Shown one piece after another: positions 1 to 9,158 of a stretch of 64,000 bases of DNA (position 1 is the stretch's first letter; every line of letters begins with the position of its first letter). The position numbers were made by a program, and so were the translations under genes. This DNA is from S015-6 sp964384945 (GTDB lineage: Bacteria; Desulfobacterota; DSWW01). Below the pieces are notes generated by a model. That model had not been told where the DNA came from. It saw only the letters and a program-made list of their open reading frames with translations, and did not search any database. Where the stretch lies: positions 65,535-129,534 of the forward strand of contig CAYLMK010000015.1 of the NCBI GenBank assembly GCA_964384945.1, written 5' to 3'.

Positions 1-2
1 AA

Positions 3-1811
3 CCGGCGAAGGGTCCCGAGGCGGGCGGGAGGCCCGACGCGCGGACCCTATTCTTGGGCGAGCCGGCCGGGGAGGCCGTTTTGCGGGACAAGGAGGTCCC
101 GGCGCAGGTTCCGGGGAAGGATGCCTCCGGAAACGGGCTTGCCGCGGATACGGCGAGGGAACCTTTCCCTGCGCAAGCGGAGATCTCCGTGCGGGAAGAA
201 ACCCCGGCGGGTGCCCCACCCCCGACCCTCACGAGGGAGTGTCTCGAAGAGGCGAACGCAGCCCTGTCGATCGACGAGCCTGGGCCCGAGGAGGCCTGCG
301 AACATGCCGAGGAAGGCGACCGGGACGAAATAGAAGAGGACGAACAGGACGCTGCCTACTTTTCTCTCGTCAGGGAGCTGTTCCCGAGTCGGGACAGGCC
401 GTCGAAGGCGCCCCGGGGGGACCACAGGGCGCTGGAGGTGATGCGGTTCCGTGGAAGCGACGTGCAGGAGGTGGGTTATCTGGAGAGGGGGGGCGCCTTC
501 ACGATCCGCAAGGGATGGCCCCGTGGTCTCTGGAAGAGGCAAGGGGGGGTCCCTCCCGACTTCGAGCTCGTCAGGATCCGGAACGGAGGTCTTGCGGAGC
601 TGCACCTGCGTGAAGGTGTCAAGGGAAGGCTCTATTCCGAGGATGGGTCGCGGGACCTGGCAGACCTCGGGAGAGGGAGGCGGGGACGGTTCGGGTTCAA
701 GGAAAAGTCGTTCTGGCTTCCCATGCCGGCGGATACCTGGGCCGTGCTCCGGGTGAATTCCGCCCGGTACCTCGTTCGGTACGTTTTACCCCGTCCGAAA
801 CCTGTGGTCCAGCCCCTGAGGCCGAGGGTCAGCGCCGGGCAATTCAAGCTGGTTTCCCTCTCCGTGCTTTCTCACCTGCTGCTGATCGTGGTCGTCGGGC
901 TGGCCGTGCCGGACAGAACCCTGGAAGGGTACAGCCGGGTGGACCAGTTCGCCCGAATCGATCCGGATGCCTTGAAAACGCTCAAGCCGACTCCGCCGCC
1001 CAAGGAGGTTGTCAAGCCGGAGTTGAAGCCGGAGCCGAAGCCGGTGAAGAAGGAGGTTCCCACGCCCAAGCCCAAGGCCACCACGAAGCATACCCTTCCC
1101 ACGACGCCGCCGAAGGCGCCGGCGCCAAGCCAGCCAAGCGCGAGCGGCGGGGGGGGAACCGGGAAGAAGCAGGTGGATGTAGCCCAGACGGGACTTCTCG
1201 CGGCCCTGGGTAGCCCCGACGCCGGCCTCCTGAATGCCAAGGGCAACAGCGAGATCCTCCTTGCGGCCGTGACCAACCTGGATGCGGTGGCCGTGCCCTC
1301 GGATACGACCACCTTCAACCTGGCCGGTGTGGCCGGAAAGCTGGCTACCTCGGAGATTCAGGTGCCCACGAGCGATGTGATCGAGACGGTGGGGGCGGCT
1401 CAGCTCATCAAGAACGGAGACGGCACGCTCGGGGCCATGGCCTCGAAAGGATCCGGCGAGGTCAGGGCCGTCGTCCATGAGCCGCCGAAGGCGAACATTT
1501 CCATCCGCGGAGGCATGAGCCGGGAGGCGGTGCTCAAGGTGGTCAACACCCATCTCGGCGAGATTCAGGATTGCTACGAGCGGGAACTGCTCCACAACCC
1601 CGGCATCTCGGGAAAGATCCTGATGGAGTGGTTGATCGAGCTCGACGGAACCGTGCGCTACGCAAAGGTGAAATTCACGAACATAGGCCACTCTTCCGAT
1701 CTACATTCTTGTCTACAGGCACAAGTCGTGACGTGGAACTTTCCACGGCCGAAGGGCGGGGAGGAAGTGCTCGTGACCTTCCCGTTCCTGTTCGAGAGCA
1801 TGGGATTCTGA
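3..1811 (+). CDS. AgmX/PglI-like (GltG/GltJ-type) TonB-like envelope protein, 5' partial
   Basis: The reading frame is open to the left edge with no ATG, GTG or TTG before a TTG at 54, so the true start probably lies outside the window. Numbering from that TTG, residues 1-120 are acidic and low-complexity, about 125-250 look like a degenerate FHA-like domain, 266-285 form one transmembrane helix, and 310-345 are a Pro/Lys-rich stretch typical of TonB-like periplasm-spanning linkers. Residues 486-585 match the AgmX/PglI C-terminal domain, with a CYERELLHNP motif. In Myxococcus, proteins of this build (GltG, GltJ) cross the envelope in the gliding machinery. An outer-membrane barrel and two TPR proteins follow directly, which supports an envelope-spanning complex. 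Use in motility here is inference. Confidence 0.75.
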   Translation, partial: PAKGPEAGGRPDARTLFLGEPAGEAVLRDKEVPAQVPGKDASGNGLAADTAREPFPAQAEISVREETPAGAPPPTLTRECLEEANAALSIDEPGPEEACEHAEEGDRDEIEEDEQDAAYFSLVRELFPSRDRPSKAPRGDHRALEVMRFRGSDVQEVGYLERGGAFTIRKGWPRGLWKRQGGVPPDFELVRIRNGGLAELHLREGVKGRLYSEDGSRDLADLGRGRRGRFGFKEKSFWLPMPADTWAVLRVNSARYLVRYVLPRPKPVVQPLRPRVSAGQFKLVSLSVLSHLLLIVVVGLAVPDRTLEGYSRVDQFARIDPDALKTLKPTPPPKEVVKPELKPEPKPVKKEVPTPKPKATTKHTLPTTPPKAPAPSQPSASGGGGTGKKQVDVAQTGLLAALGSPDAGLLNAKGNSEILLAAVTNLDAVAVPSDTTTFNLAGVAGKLATSEIQVPTSDVIETVGAAQLIKNGDGTLGAMASKGSGEVRAVVHEPPKANISIRGGMSREAVLKVVNTHLGEIQDCYERELLHNPGISGKILMEWLIELDGTVRYAKVKFTNIGHSSDLHSCLQAQVVTWNFPRPKGGEEVLVTFPFLFESMGF

Positions 1812-1837
1812 TTCACGGGCTCGAGGGAGAGAAACGG

Positions 1838-2539
1838 ATGAAGAGCAAGAGAAGTCGGAAGATCGGATTCTGGATGGCCGTGTGCGGTGCCGTGCTCGCG
1901 CCCCTGGCGTCGGCCGCGGCCCAGGAGGCCGGATTCGGGGAAGGGGGCAAGGTGTACGCGGTCCAGAAGAAGGCATACCAGCTCAAGAACGAGCTGCACG
2001 CAGGCGTCGGGGTCCTGCCCATGGACGCCTCCTACAAGGGGGTCACCTTCGGCGGGGGTTACACCCGTCACTTCTCCCACCATTTCGCCTGGGAGGCCCT
2101 GCAGTTTCTCTATTCGAGCAACATCGACACGGGCCTGAAAGAAGACCTGCAGGAGGTCTTCGACGCGGATCCGACCTCGTTCCGGGAGGTCAAGATGCTG
2201 GTGAACAGCAACGTCGTCTTCGTCCCCCTCTACGGGAAGATGAGCTGGCTGAACCGACAGGTCGTTCAGATGGAGGTCTTCCTGACAGGCGGTCCCGGCA
2301 TCGCCCAGTACGAGGAGTTCGAACGAAAGGGAAGCGAGGGCTACGCAGAGGAAACCACCTACTGCTTTTCGGCCAATTTCGGCCTGGGTCTTCGCTTCTT
2401 CCTGAACCAGCGTTTTTCGATCCGGCTGGACATGAGGGACTACATGAACTTCATCGACGGCGTGGACAATGCGGCCTACTTCTCCCTGGGCATGGGATGG
2501 AACTTCCGCATGCCCAAGTTCTCGTATGGGGACGAGTGA
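1838..2539 (+). CDS. outer membrane beta-barrel protein (OMP_myx type)
   Basis: A 233-residue protein starting at ATG 1838 after a GGGAGAGAAACGG ribosome-binding region. Residues 1-30 form a signal peptide (KSKRSRK, then a hydrophobic core ending in Ala-rich ASAAAQ). The mature part alternates aromatic and Gly-rich strands (GVTFGGGYTRHFSHHFAWEA) and ends in a barrel-like strand, FSLGMGWNFRMPKFSYGDE. Length and composition fit the outer-membrane beta-barrel family found in Myxococcota and relatives, such as GltA/GltB. It lies 26 bp after the TonB-like gene and just before a TPR gene, so it is probably the outer-membrane part of the same complex. Confidence 0.7.
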   Translation: MKSKRSRKIGFWMAVCGAVLAPLASAAAQEAGFGEGGKVYAVQKKAYQLKNELHAGVGVLPMDASYKGVTFGGGYTRHFSHHFAWEALQFLYSSNIDTGLKEDLQEVFDADPTSFREVKMLVNSNVVFVPLYGKMSWLNRQVVQMEVFLTGGPGIAQYEEFERKGSEGYAEETTYCFSANFGLGLRFFLNQRFSIRLDMRDYMNFIDGVDNAAYFSLGMGWNFRMPKFSYGDE

Positions 2540-2542
2540 GAG

Positions 2543-4330
2543 ATGGGCGGAATACGAACCAATCTTCACAGACGGCGTTTCGAGGATGCGACCTTGAAGG
2601 AGACGACGCAGATTCAGAAGATTGTCTTTCTCTTGACGCTGCTTCTCCTCTTCCTTTGCTTGGAAGAGGCGAGCGGTTGGCCATGGTCCAAGAAGGGAGA
2701 TTCGATCGAGGTTCCGGATGTGGTAGAGGAACTCTACCCTCCCCTCCAGGATATGGCTGAGAAGCGCTACGGAGCGGCGATGGAAGGCTTTTGGGCGTTC
2801 CTGGCGGACAAACAGGGTCACGAGGAAGGGTACTCCCTGGCCCAGTTGAGCCTGGCGGCATGCGCGATGGAACTGGGCCTCAAACAGCTCGCCACCGAGT
2901 ACTACGCGGAAATCGTCCGGTCTTCCATGGAGCCTGCCGTCACGATCCAGGCCCTCGAGGCCCTGGAGAAGATCACCCGGGAGGAGGTCTTTGACGAGCG
3001 GACCGTCGTGGAGGAACTCCTCTACGAAAAGGAGTTCGGCGCGCTTCCGACCGGGCTGAACGATTTCGTCCAGTACTACCAGGCCCTGATGGACTATCGG
3101 AACGGGTATCCGCGATGGGCCTCCAACCACGCGCAGAAGATCGAGGAGAAGGGGGAGTACTTCTACCGGGCCAGGATCCTCGAGGCCCTGTGGGCCCTGA
3201 AGTCGGACCAGGTGGAGGAGTGCCGCCGGACACTGGAGTGGGTTGCGGCGGAACCAGGCGTGAGCACCGCGGTGAGGAACGACGCGAAGAAGGCACTCGC
3301 ACGCGTGATGTACGAGCAGGGCGAATTCATGGAAGCCTACCGTCTCTACCGGGAGATCGAAGCGCCGGAACTCACCCTGGCGGATGTCATTCTGGAAGAG
3401 GCCTGGGCGAAGTACCGCGAGAAGGATTACAGGAAGGCGATGGGACTTCTCGTCGCCTTCACGGCCCCGGCCTTCGAGCGCCTCTTCAAGCCGGAGCAGT
3501 ACCTGCTCCAGGCGCTCATCTACATGCAGTACTGTCACTATGAGGCGGCCCAGGGCGCGCTCGGCATATTCCAGGAGCGCTACGGCGATCTTCTGCGGTG
3601 TATCCAGGTGCGGGGCCCGATCGAAGAAAACCCGCAGGCGAGGGCGATCCTCGAGGGTCTTCCGCCCGTTCAGAGGGTGGATGCCTACCTCAAGGAGCTG
3701 GCCGTTGAGAACGGCATGCTCGGAGAACTCAACCTCTCCGCCTCCTTCCTCGAATATGTCCGGCCCATCTACGAACTGAAAACGACAGAGGTGGACAGAC
3801 GCCGTGAGAAGGTATGGCAGCGGGAGGTCGATCGCCTGAAGAGAACCCTTTTCGACTATCAGGAGCAGGCGAACCTGCTCGCTTACGAATCGGGCATGCA
3901 CCAGTACAAGAAGGTCAAGGAGATGTACTACCGGACGGGCCTCGAAGCCGAGGGGGAGGCCGCGGTCCGCAAAGGCCTCCCGAGACTCTCTCGGAACACC
4001 TATTTCGAGTTCCAGGGCGAATTCTGGAGCGACGAGCTGGACGATTACACCTTCTTCATCGAGGACTACTGCCAGATGCCCGACAAGTGGCTTGAGAAAG
4101 GGGCGGCGGGCGGCGAGGTGGCAAAGAAGGATGCGGCCTCGTTGAAGCAGGAGAGGAAAGCGGCAAAGGAGGAGAAGGCGGCTGGCAAGGTGAAGGCGAA
4201 GCAGGAGAAGGCCGCCAAAAAGGAAAGGGCGGAACAGGAGGAGGCGGGGGAAGACGAACCGGCGGCGGGGCAGAACCGGCCGGAGGAGTCGCTGGTGAAG
4301 GTGGATCCGGCGGAACAGGATACGAACTGA
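2543..4330 (+). CDS. periplasmic TPR-like protein (GltE/AglT-like position)
   Basis: 595 residues, starting 3 bp after the preceding stop. A hydrophobic stretch (IVFLLTLLLLFLCLEEASG, about residues 28-46) is a signal peptide; a TTG at 2594 would give a more normal signal peptide length and is a possible alternative start. The body is almost all amphipathic helices of TPR/solenoid type (for example YREKDYRKAMGLLVAF). The last 70 residues are a low-complexity Lys/Glu/Ala tail rich in KAAKEEKAA-like repeats, possibly a coiled coil or binding tail. It is co-transcribed with the barrel upstream and a giant TPR protein downstream. TPR proteins in Glt-type machines act as periplasmic scaffolds; that role here is inferred from the gene order. 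Confidence 0.65.
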   Translation: MGGIRTNLHRRRFEDATLKETTQIQKIVFLLTLLLLFLCLEEASGWPWSKKGDSIEVPDVVEELYPPLQDMAEKRYGAAMEGFWAFLADKQGHEEGYSLAQLSLAACAMELGLKQLATEYYAEIVRSSMEPAVTIQALEALEKITREEVFDERTVVEELLYEKEFGALPTGLNDFVQYYQALMDYRNGYPRWASNHAQKIEEKGEYFYRARILEALWALKSDQVEECRRTLEWVAAEPGVSTAVRNDAKKALARVMYEQGEFMEAYRLYREIEAPELTLADVILEEAWAKYREKDYRKAMGLLVAFTAPAFERLFKPEQYLLQALIYMQYCHYEAAQGALGIFQERYGDLLRCIQVRGPIEENPQARAILEGLPPVQRVDAYLKELAVENGMLGELNLSASFLEYVRPIYELKTTEVDRRREKVWQREVDRLKRTLFDYQEQANLLAYESGMHQYKKVKEMYYRTGLEAEGEAAVRKGLPRLSRNTYFEFQGEFWSDELDDYTFFIEDYCQMPDKWLEKGAAGGEVAKKDAASLKQERKAAKEEKAAGKVKAKQEKAAKKERAEQEEAGEDEPAAGQNRPEESLVKVDPAEQDTN

Positions 4331-4341
4331 CGAGGTGTGCC

Positions 4342-7300
4342 GTGGCTCCTAGGGTTCTATACCGTTGGATGGTGGTTCTTGTCCTGGTGGTCGCGTGGGC
4401 GGGCGCCGGGCCGCGTGCCCTGGCAGACGAGCAGGCTCAGCAGGAGCGGCTTCTCCGGCAGCTTTCCCGGGACCTGGAGAGCGTGGAGAATGCCATCGAG
4501 GGCACCCGCGACCTGATTCAGAAGTCCATGCACCGCCCCTACCTGCCGGATCTTTATCTCCGGCTTGCGGACCTCTACATCGAGAAGTCCCGGATCCTCT
4601 ACCACTTGAAACGGGTCGAGAACCCGACGGAATCCAAGGCGGTGGTGGTCCTGGAGGCGAACCTGTTCAAGACAAGGGCGATCGACCTGTACCGCAAGAT
4701 CCTCGATGAGTTTCCCGATTACGCCTACCAGGACAAGGTCATGTTCTTCATGGCCCACGAGTACCGCGAGCTGGGCCAGTTCGACAAGATGGTCAATGCC
4801 TACAAGGACCTGGTGGAGAGGTTTCCGGAGAGCCCGTACAGGCTGGAGGCCTACCTGCTGATCGGTGACCATTCCTTCGACTCCATGGACCTCGACAAGG
4901 CGGAGGAGTCCTACCAGAAGATTCTCGCCGCGCCGGAGAGCCATGTGCACGGGATGGCCCGCTACAAAATGGCCTGGTGCCACATCAACCGCAGCAGATT
5001 TCCAGAGGCCCTTGCTCTGCTCGAGCCGCTTGTAAGGGACCCTCGGTACGATGAAATGAAGACCGAGATCGATGCTTACAAGCGGATCAACCTGCGGCGT
5101 GAGGCCCTGATGGATCTCGCCTATTGCTACACCGAGGTCAAGCCCCCGGAGGAGGCGCTGCAGTATTTCGCAGACCTGAGCGATTCCAAGTCCGTGTACC
5201 TGGCCGTGCTTGACAAGCTGGGGCATCGCTATTTCCTCAAGGAGAACTGGTCGGCCGCCGCGGACGTGTACCGCACCATGCTTTCTCTTTCTCGCAATAC
5301 GCCGAGAAATACGGAGTACGCGGAGAAGCTCTTTGCCTGTGCCCAGAGGGCGCAGGAGATGCAGCATCCGGAGAAGAACGTCCAGGCCCTGGTCGGGGTC
5401 CTGGAGCAGGCGGAATACTCCTGGCGGACCGATCCGGAAGAGAGGGAGAGGCTGAAGAGGGAATTCGAGGTCTATGCCCGGGACATGGCCACCCGTCTGC
5501 ACCTGCAGGCCGCCGAGAAGAAGGACATGCAGAAGTTCCGCGAGGCGGCGGATGCGTACGCCTACTACCTGGACTTCTTCCAGCAGGGGAATCAGAGCCG
5601 CGACATCCTGCAGAACCAGGCAGAGGCCCTGTATGAGGCAGGGCGCTATTTCCAGGCAGCCCTTGTCTACGAGAAGCTGGCCGCCCCGAAGCCCCCGGCC
5701 CCGGATGTCGCGGACAAGGATACGGATGCCGGGCCGACCGGTGATTCTCCGGACAAGAGTGCCCCCGGGAAACCGGTGGCCGGAGAGAAGTCGACTCGGG
5801 ACTGTCTGTACGGCGCGGTCGCTTCGTTCTACAGATCCCTGAAGGAGCAGGAAGACCTCGACGATCTGCAGAAACTCGAGGCCAGGCAGGGGCTGCGACA
5901 GATCGGCAGCCAGTACCTCGCGGCCTACCCGGCCGCCGAGGAAGCGCCCGAGGTCGCATTCAACGTGGCCTGGGTCTCTTACGAGCAGGGCGACTACGGC
6001 GCGGCCCTGCAGGGGTTCCAGGATTTCATCCGCGCCTATCCGCAGTCCCAGGAGGCAGCGGCGGCCGGACACCTCGTCCTGGACATCCACAAGAGCCTCG
6101 ATGATCTGGACGGGCTGATCCGGGACGCCAGGGGCATGCTTGCGAACGAGCGGATCGCGGATCCCAAGTTTCGAAAGGAAGTGGGCAACATCCTGGCGGC
6201 CGCCGAGCACAGGCACCTGGAGGAGTTGACGGTCAAGATCAAGGACGGCGCCGAGGGGTCGGACGAGGCCCTTCTCGCCCTCGGCCAGGAGGCCCGGGAC
6301 AGCGGGCTCCAGGAACTGGCCCTTTTCAATCTCTTCGTCGTGAGCAAGGAGGCGAATGACATCCCGAAGGTGCTCGAAAGGGGAGCACAGGTCCTGGCCA
6401 AGACGCAGGATGCGAAGCGCCGGCAGGACGTGCTGGCCACGATGGCCCACTTCTACCTGGAAGCGGGCGATTTTCCGAACGCGGCCGCGTATTCGGAACA
6501 GGCTGCCGAAGGGGCCGGAGGCGAGGAACAGACCGAACACCTGATGCGGGCCGCCAAACTCCGCGGGTGGATGGGGGATCCCCTGGCTGCGGTGAAGGGA
6601 TACCAGAAGGCCCTGCCCCTGCTGCCCGCCGCAAAGCGGCCGGAGGTGGAGAAGGAGATTCTGAATCAGTACAAGGCGCTCGGCGATACCTCGGAAGTCC
6701 TCTCCCGGTCCCGGGAGCTTGCGAAGCAGGAGCCCGGGGAGATGAACTGGGCCTTCCTGTACGGAGACGCCCTGGTCCAGAAAGGAATGCGGGCCGAGGC
6801 AATGGAGGTCTTCAAGAAGCTGGACGAACTGTTCGCCCGCAAGGTTGCCTCCTCCCCGGGCGGCGTGACGCCGGAGGAGAGGGCCTTTGCCGCGCAGGCC
6901 CGGTTCTACCGGGCCGGCGAGGAGATGGAAGGGTTCAAGCGGATTGCCATCCAGGGGGACAAGATCGAGAATGACCTGATCCAGAAGAAGCTGGCGGCCC
7001 TTCAGTCGGTCGAGGCCGCAGGGCTGGAGGTGGCTCAGTACTCCAGCCCGCGCTGGACGATTGCCTCCCTGATGATGGCGGCGGAGGCGAACGACGAAAT
7101 CTCCCGGTTCTTCCTCGAAGCGCCCGAGCCCAAGGGACTCGACGCGGAGCAGGGGGAGCAGTACCGGAAGCTGGTCCAGGACAAGGTCCAGCCGTATCGC
7201 GAGAAGGCCCTGCGGTACAGGAAGGCGGCCCTGGAGAAGGCCTACGATCTGGGGATCTTCTGCCCGGAGGTGATTGCCTGTTACGCTTTTCTCCACAACG

Positions 7301-7821
7301 GCTCGCCTCCCCCGCGAATCACCCGGGGAAGCCTGCGGCTCCCTTCCGACGGGAGTCCGGGACAGAGCCCGGAGGCCATCCTGAAATCCCTCTACGCGGA
7401 CCCGGGAAACCTCGCTCTCCTGGAGTCCCTGGCGGTTGCCTATGCAGAGCAGGGCAAGAAGGATCTGGCGTCCCTTGTCCTGCACCGTATCCTGGAACGG
7501 AATCCGCAGCACGCTCCCAGCCAGAACCTCCTCGGCCTCCTGCGGCTCCTCCAGGGGGAGGATCAGGAGGCCTATCTCTTTTTCCACAAGGCCCTGGAAT
7601 TCGATCCCACCCTGGACGATGCGAGAGCAAACCTCGTTGTGCTCAACGAAGGATACGGGAATCTCCAGAAGGCCAAGGAGAGCCTGTCGCAGATTGCGGA
7701 TCGCGCGGCCCTTGCATCCTCGAAGGCCCGTTACGTGCATCCGGATTTTCTCGCCGCGGCCGGCCGAGCGGAGGTTGTGGCCTTTGACGGTTCGGAAATC
7801 GAAGCCCTGGAGAGGCAATAG
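4342..7821 (+). CDS. large TPR scaffold protein (AgmK/GltI-like)
   Basis: 1159 residues from a GTG start, 11 bp after the previous gene. Residues 1-28 form a signal peptide ending ALADEQ. The rest is built from TPR-type helix pairs with recurrent patterns (LYLRLADLYIEKSRIL, FNVAWVSYEQGDYGAALQGF, NLLGLLRLLQGEDQEAYLFF). A short Pro/Asp/Lys-rich break lies near residues 450-480 (DKDTDAGPTGDSPDKSAPGK). Very large exported TPR proteins next to AgmX-like and barrel genes are typical of Glt/Agl clusters, where AgmK/GltI is the counterpart. It probably acts as a periplasmic scaffold. No catalytic domain is visible. Confidence 0.65.
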   Translation: MAPRVLYRWMVVLVLVVAWAGAGPRALADEQAQQERLLRQLSRDLESVENAIEGTRDLIQKSMHRPYLPDLYLRLADLYIEKSRILYHLKRVENPTESKAVVVLEANLFKTRAIDLYRKILDEFPDYAYQDKVMFFMAHEYRELGQFDKMVNAYKDLVERFPESPYRLEAYLLIGDHSFDSMDLDKAEESYQKILAAPESHVHGMARYKMAWCHINRSRFPEALALLEPLVRDPRYDEMKTEIDAYKRINLRREALMDLAYCYTEVKPPEEALQYFADLSDSKSVYLAVLDKLGHRYFLKENWSAAADVYRTMLSLSRNTPRNTEYAEKLFACAQRAQEMQHPEKNVQALVGVLEQAEYSWRTDPEERERLKREFEVYARDMATRLHLQAAEKKDMQKFREAADAYAYYLDFFQQGNQSRDILQNQAEALYEAGRYFQAALVYEKLAAPKPPAPDVADKDTDAGPTGDSPDKSAPGKPVAGEKSTRDCLYGAVASFYRSLKEQEDLDDLQKLEARQGLRQIGSQYLAAYPAAEEAPEVAFNVAWVSYEQGDYGAALQGFQDFIRAYPQSQEAAAAGHLVLDIHKSLDDLDGLIRDARGMLANERIADPKFRKEVGNILAAAEHRHLEELTVKIKDGAEGSDEALLALGQEARDSGLQELALFNLFVVSKEANDIPKVLERGAQVLAKTQDAKRRQDVLATMAHFYLEAGDFPNAAAYSEQAAEGAGGEEQTEHLMRAAKLRGWMGDPLAAVKGYQKALPLLPAAKRPEVEKEILNQYKALGDTSEVLSRSRELAKQEPGEMNWAFLYGDALVQKGMRAEAMEVFKKLDELFARKVASSPGGVTPEERAFAAQARFYRAGEEMEGFKRIAIQGDKIENDLIQKKLAALQSVEAAGLEVAQYSSPRWTIASLMMAAEANDEISRFFLEAPEPKGLDAEQGEQYRKLVQDKVQPYREKALRYRKAALEKAYDLGIFCPEVIACYAFLHNGSPPPRITRGSLRLPSDGSPGQSPEAILKSLYADPGNLALLESLAVAYAEQGKKDLASLVLHRILERNPQHAPSQNLLGLLRLLQGEDQEAYLFFHKALEFDPTLDDARANLVVLNEGYGNLQKAKESLSQIADRAALASSKARYVHPDFLAAAGRAEVVAFDGSEIEALERQ

Positions 7822-7830
7822 GGAATCATC

Positions 7831-9063
7831 ATGACGAAACGGAATGCCCTGAGGCTCGAGCCGGCCTGGCTGCTTCTGGCCGGGGTTCTGTTCTCCGCCT
7901 GCGGAACGGGGAGCTTCACAGGAGAGGTGGGCGAAGGCGGTTCCGGCGGCGGTGGCTACGTGATCCCCGGAAGAGAGATCTCGGGAGACTGGGACATCCA
8001 GGTGGTGGACGACAACGGGAATGCCGGTGTGCTGGGGGGGATGCGCCTCAACGGAGAGAGGCAACCCGCCATTGCGTACTTCGTCGTCGCCGGTACCGTG
8101 TACTGGGTTCGGTACGCCGCCTATGACGGCTGGTCCTGGGAGATCGAGACCGTCCACGAGACCGATACCCAGACAGGCTGCGGCCTGACCATGGACCCCT
8201 CCGGAAGGCCGGTGCTGGCTTACGTGGGGGGGAACCGGACCCCCCTGTACTATTGGCCTTTCCAGTCCGACCTTCTCCTGGCGAGCTGGACCGGCGCGGG
8301 CTGGGAGACGGAGGCTGTGGACGAGGCCGGGGTCGTGGGTCTCTGGCCCTCCGTCGCCTTTGACGGGTTCGGTCTCGCGGGGATCAGTTATCAGGATCTA
8401 GGGACCGGGATCGACTACAACGACTTTCACCTGCGGGACCTCAAGTATGCCTATTCCACCGGCGGCGCCTGGACCACGGAGACGGTGGATCGGGACGGCG
8501 GCGGCTATTACACGAATCTTCTCTTCGACCGGGACGATCAGCCGGCCATCGTCTACTGCGGCAACGTGCAGGACGACCACCAGGCAGTGAAGTTTGCCTA
8601 CCGCGGAGACTTCGGCTGGGAGGTCCGGACGGTCGACTCCGCGGTCGATTGCGTGGAGGGCAGCCTTTCCGCGCGCAGCCGGCCGGGGGGAGGCTTCGGC
8701 ATCGCCTACTACGACGATCGCTATCAGGACCTGAAATACGCCACGTACCTGAGCGGGGTCTGGGTCCGGGAGACCGTCGAGTCCCACAACAAGGTCGGCA
8801 AGTATTGCTCCCTCGCCTACGGCCCGGACGGGCAGCCTGTCGTCAGCTACTATTACTGCGGCAGGAGCACGGATGACGGTTGCCAGGGCGGCGGCGATCT
8901 TCGGGTCGCTCGGAAGACCCAGACAGGATGGGAGACCGTTACCGTAGATTCCGAGGGCAACACGGGCCTGTTCACGTCCATCGAAGTTACCAGCACCGGG
9001 ACGATCTTCGTCTCCTACTACGACAAGTCGCAGGAATGCCTCAAGATGGCGGTGCACAGATAA
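7831..9063 (+). CDS. beta-propeller-like repeat lipoprotein
   Basis: 410 residues; AGGGA sits 6 nt before the ATG. The N-terminus is a lipoprotein signal with lipobox LFSAC (Cys near residue 24), then a Gly/Ser-rich linker. The mature part has about six imperfect repeats of 45-50 residues with the pattern W..ETVD...G.. then AYYDDRYQDLKYATY, resembling BNR/sialidase-like blades common in surface lipoproteins of myxobacteria and relatives. There are no sialidase catalytic residues, so a binding or structural role is more likely. It sits 9 bp after the giant TPR gene and closes the envelope operon. Confidence 0.6.
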   Translation: MTKRNALRLEPAWLLLAGVLFSACGTGSFTGEVGEGGSGGGGYVIPGREISGDWDIQVVDDNGNAGVLGGMRLNGERQPAIAYFVVAGTVYWVRYAAYDGWSWEIETVHETDTQTGCGLTMDPSGRPVLAYVGGNRTPLYYWPFQSDLLLASWTGAGWETEAVDEAGVVGLWPSVAFDGFGLAGISYQDLGTGIDYNDFHLRDLKYAYSTGGAWTTETVDRDGGGYYTNLLFDRDDQPAIVYCGNVQDDHQAVKFAYRGDFGWEVRTVDSAVDCVEGSLSARSRPGGGFGIAYYDDRYQDLKYATYLSGVWVRETVESHNKVGKYCSLAYGPDGQPVVSYYYCGRSTDDGCQGGGDLRVARKTQTGWETVTVDSEGNTGLFTSIEVTSTGTIFVSYYDKSQECLKMAVHR

Positions 9064-9090
9064 CCGGCGTCCCGTGCCCCGCTCCTTTCT

Positions 9091-9120
9091 TTGACAAGCC
9101 CTCGCTGGCCTGCATACAAT
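9091..9120 (+). promoter_or_regulatory. sigma70-type promoter for the aminotransferase gene
   Basis: TTGACA at 9091-9096 and TACAAT at 9115-9120 are separated by 18 bp. The ATG lies 39 bp downstream. This marks the end of the upstream operon and a new transcription unit. Confidence 0.65.
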
Positions 9121-9158
9121 CGTCGCCCCCGAAAACTTCCGAACCGAGGACACGAGCC

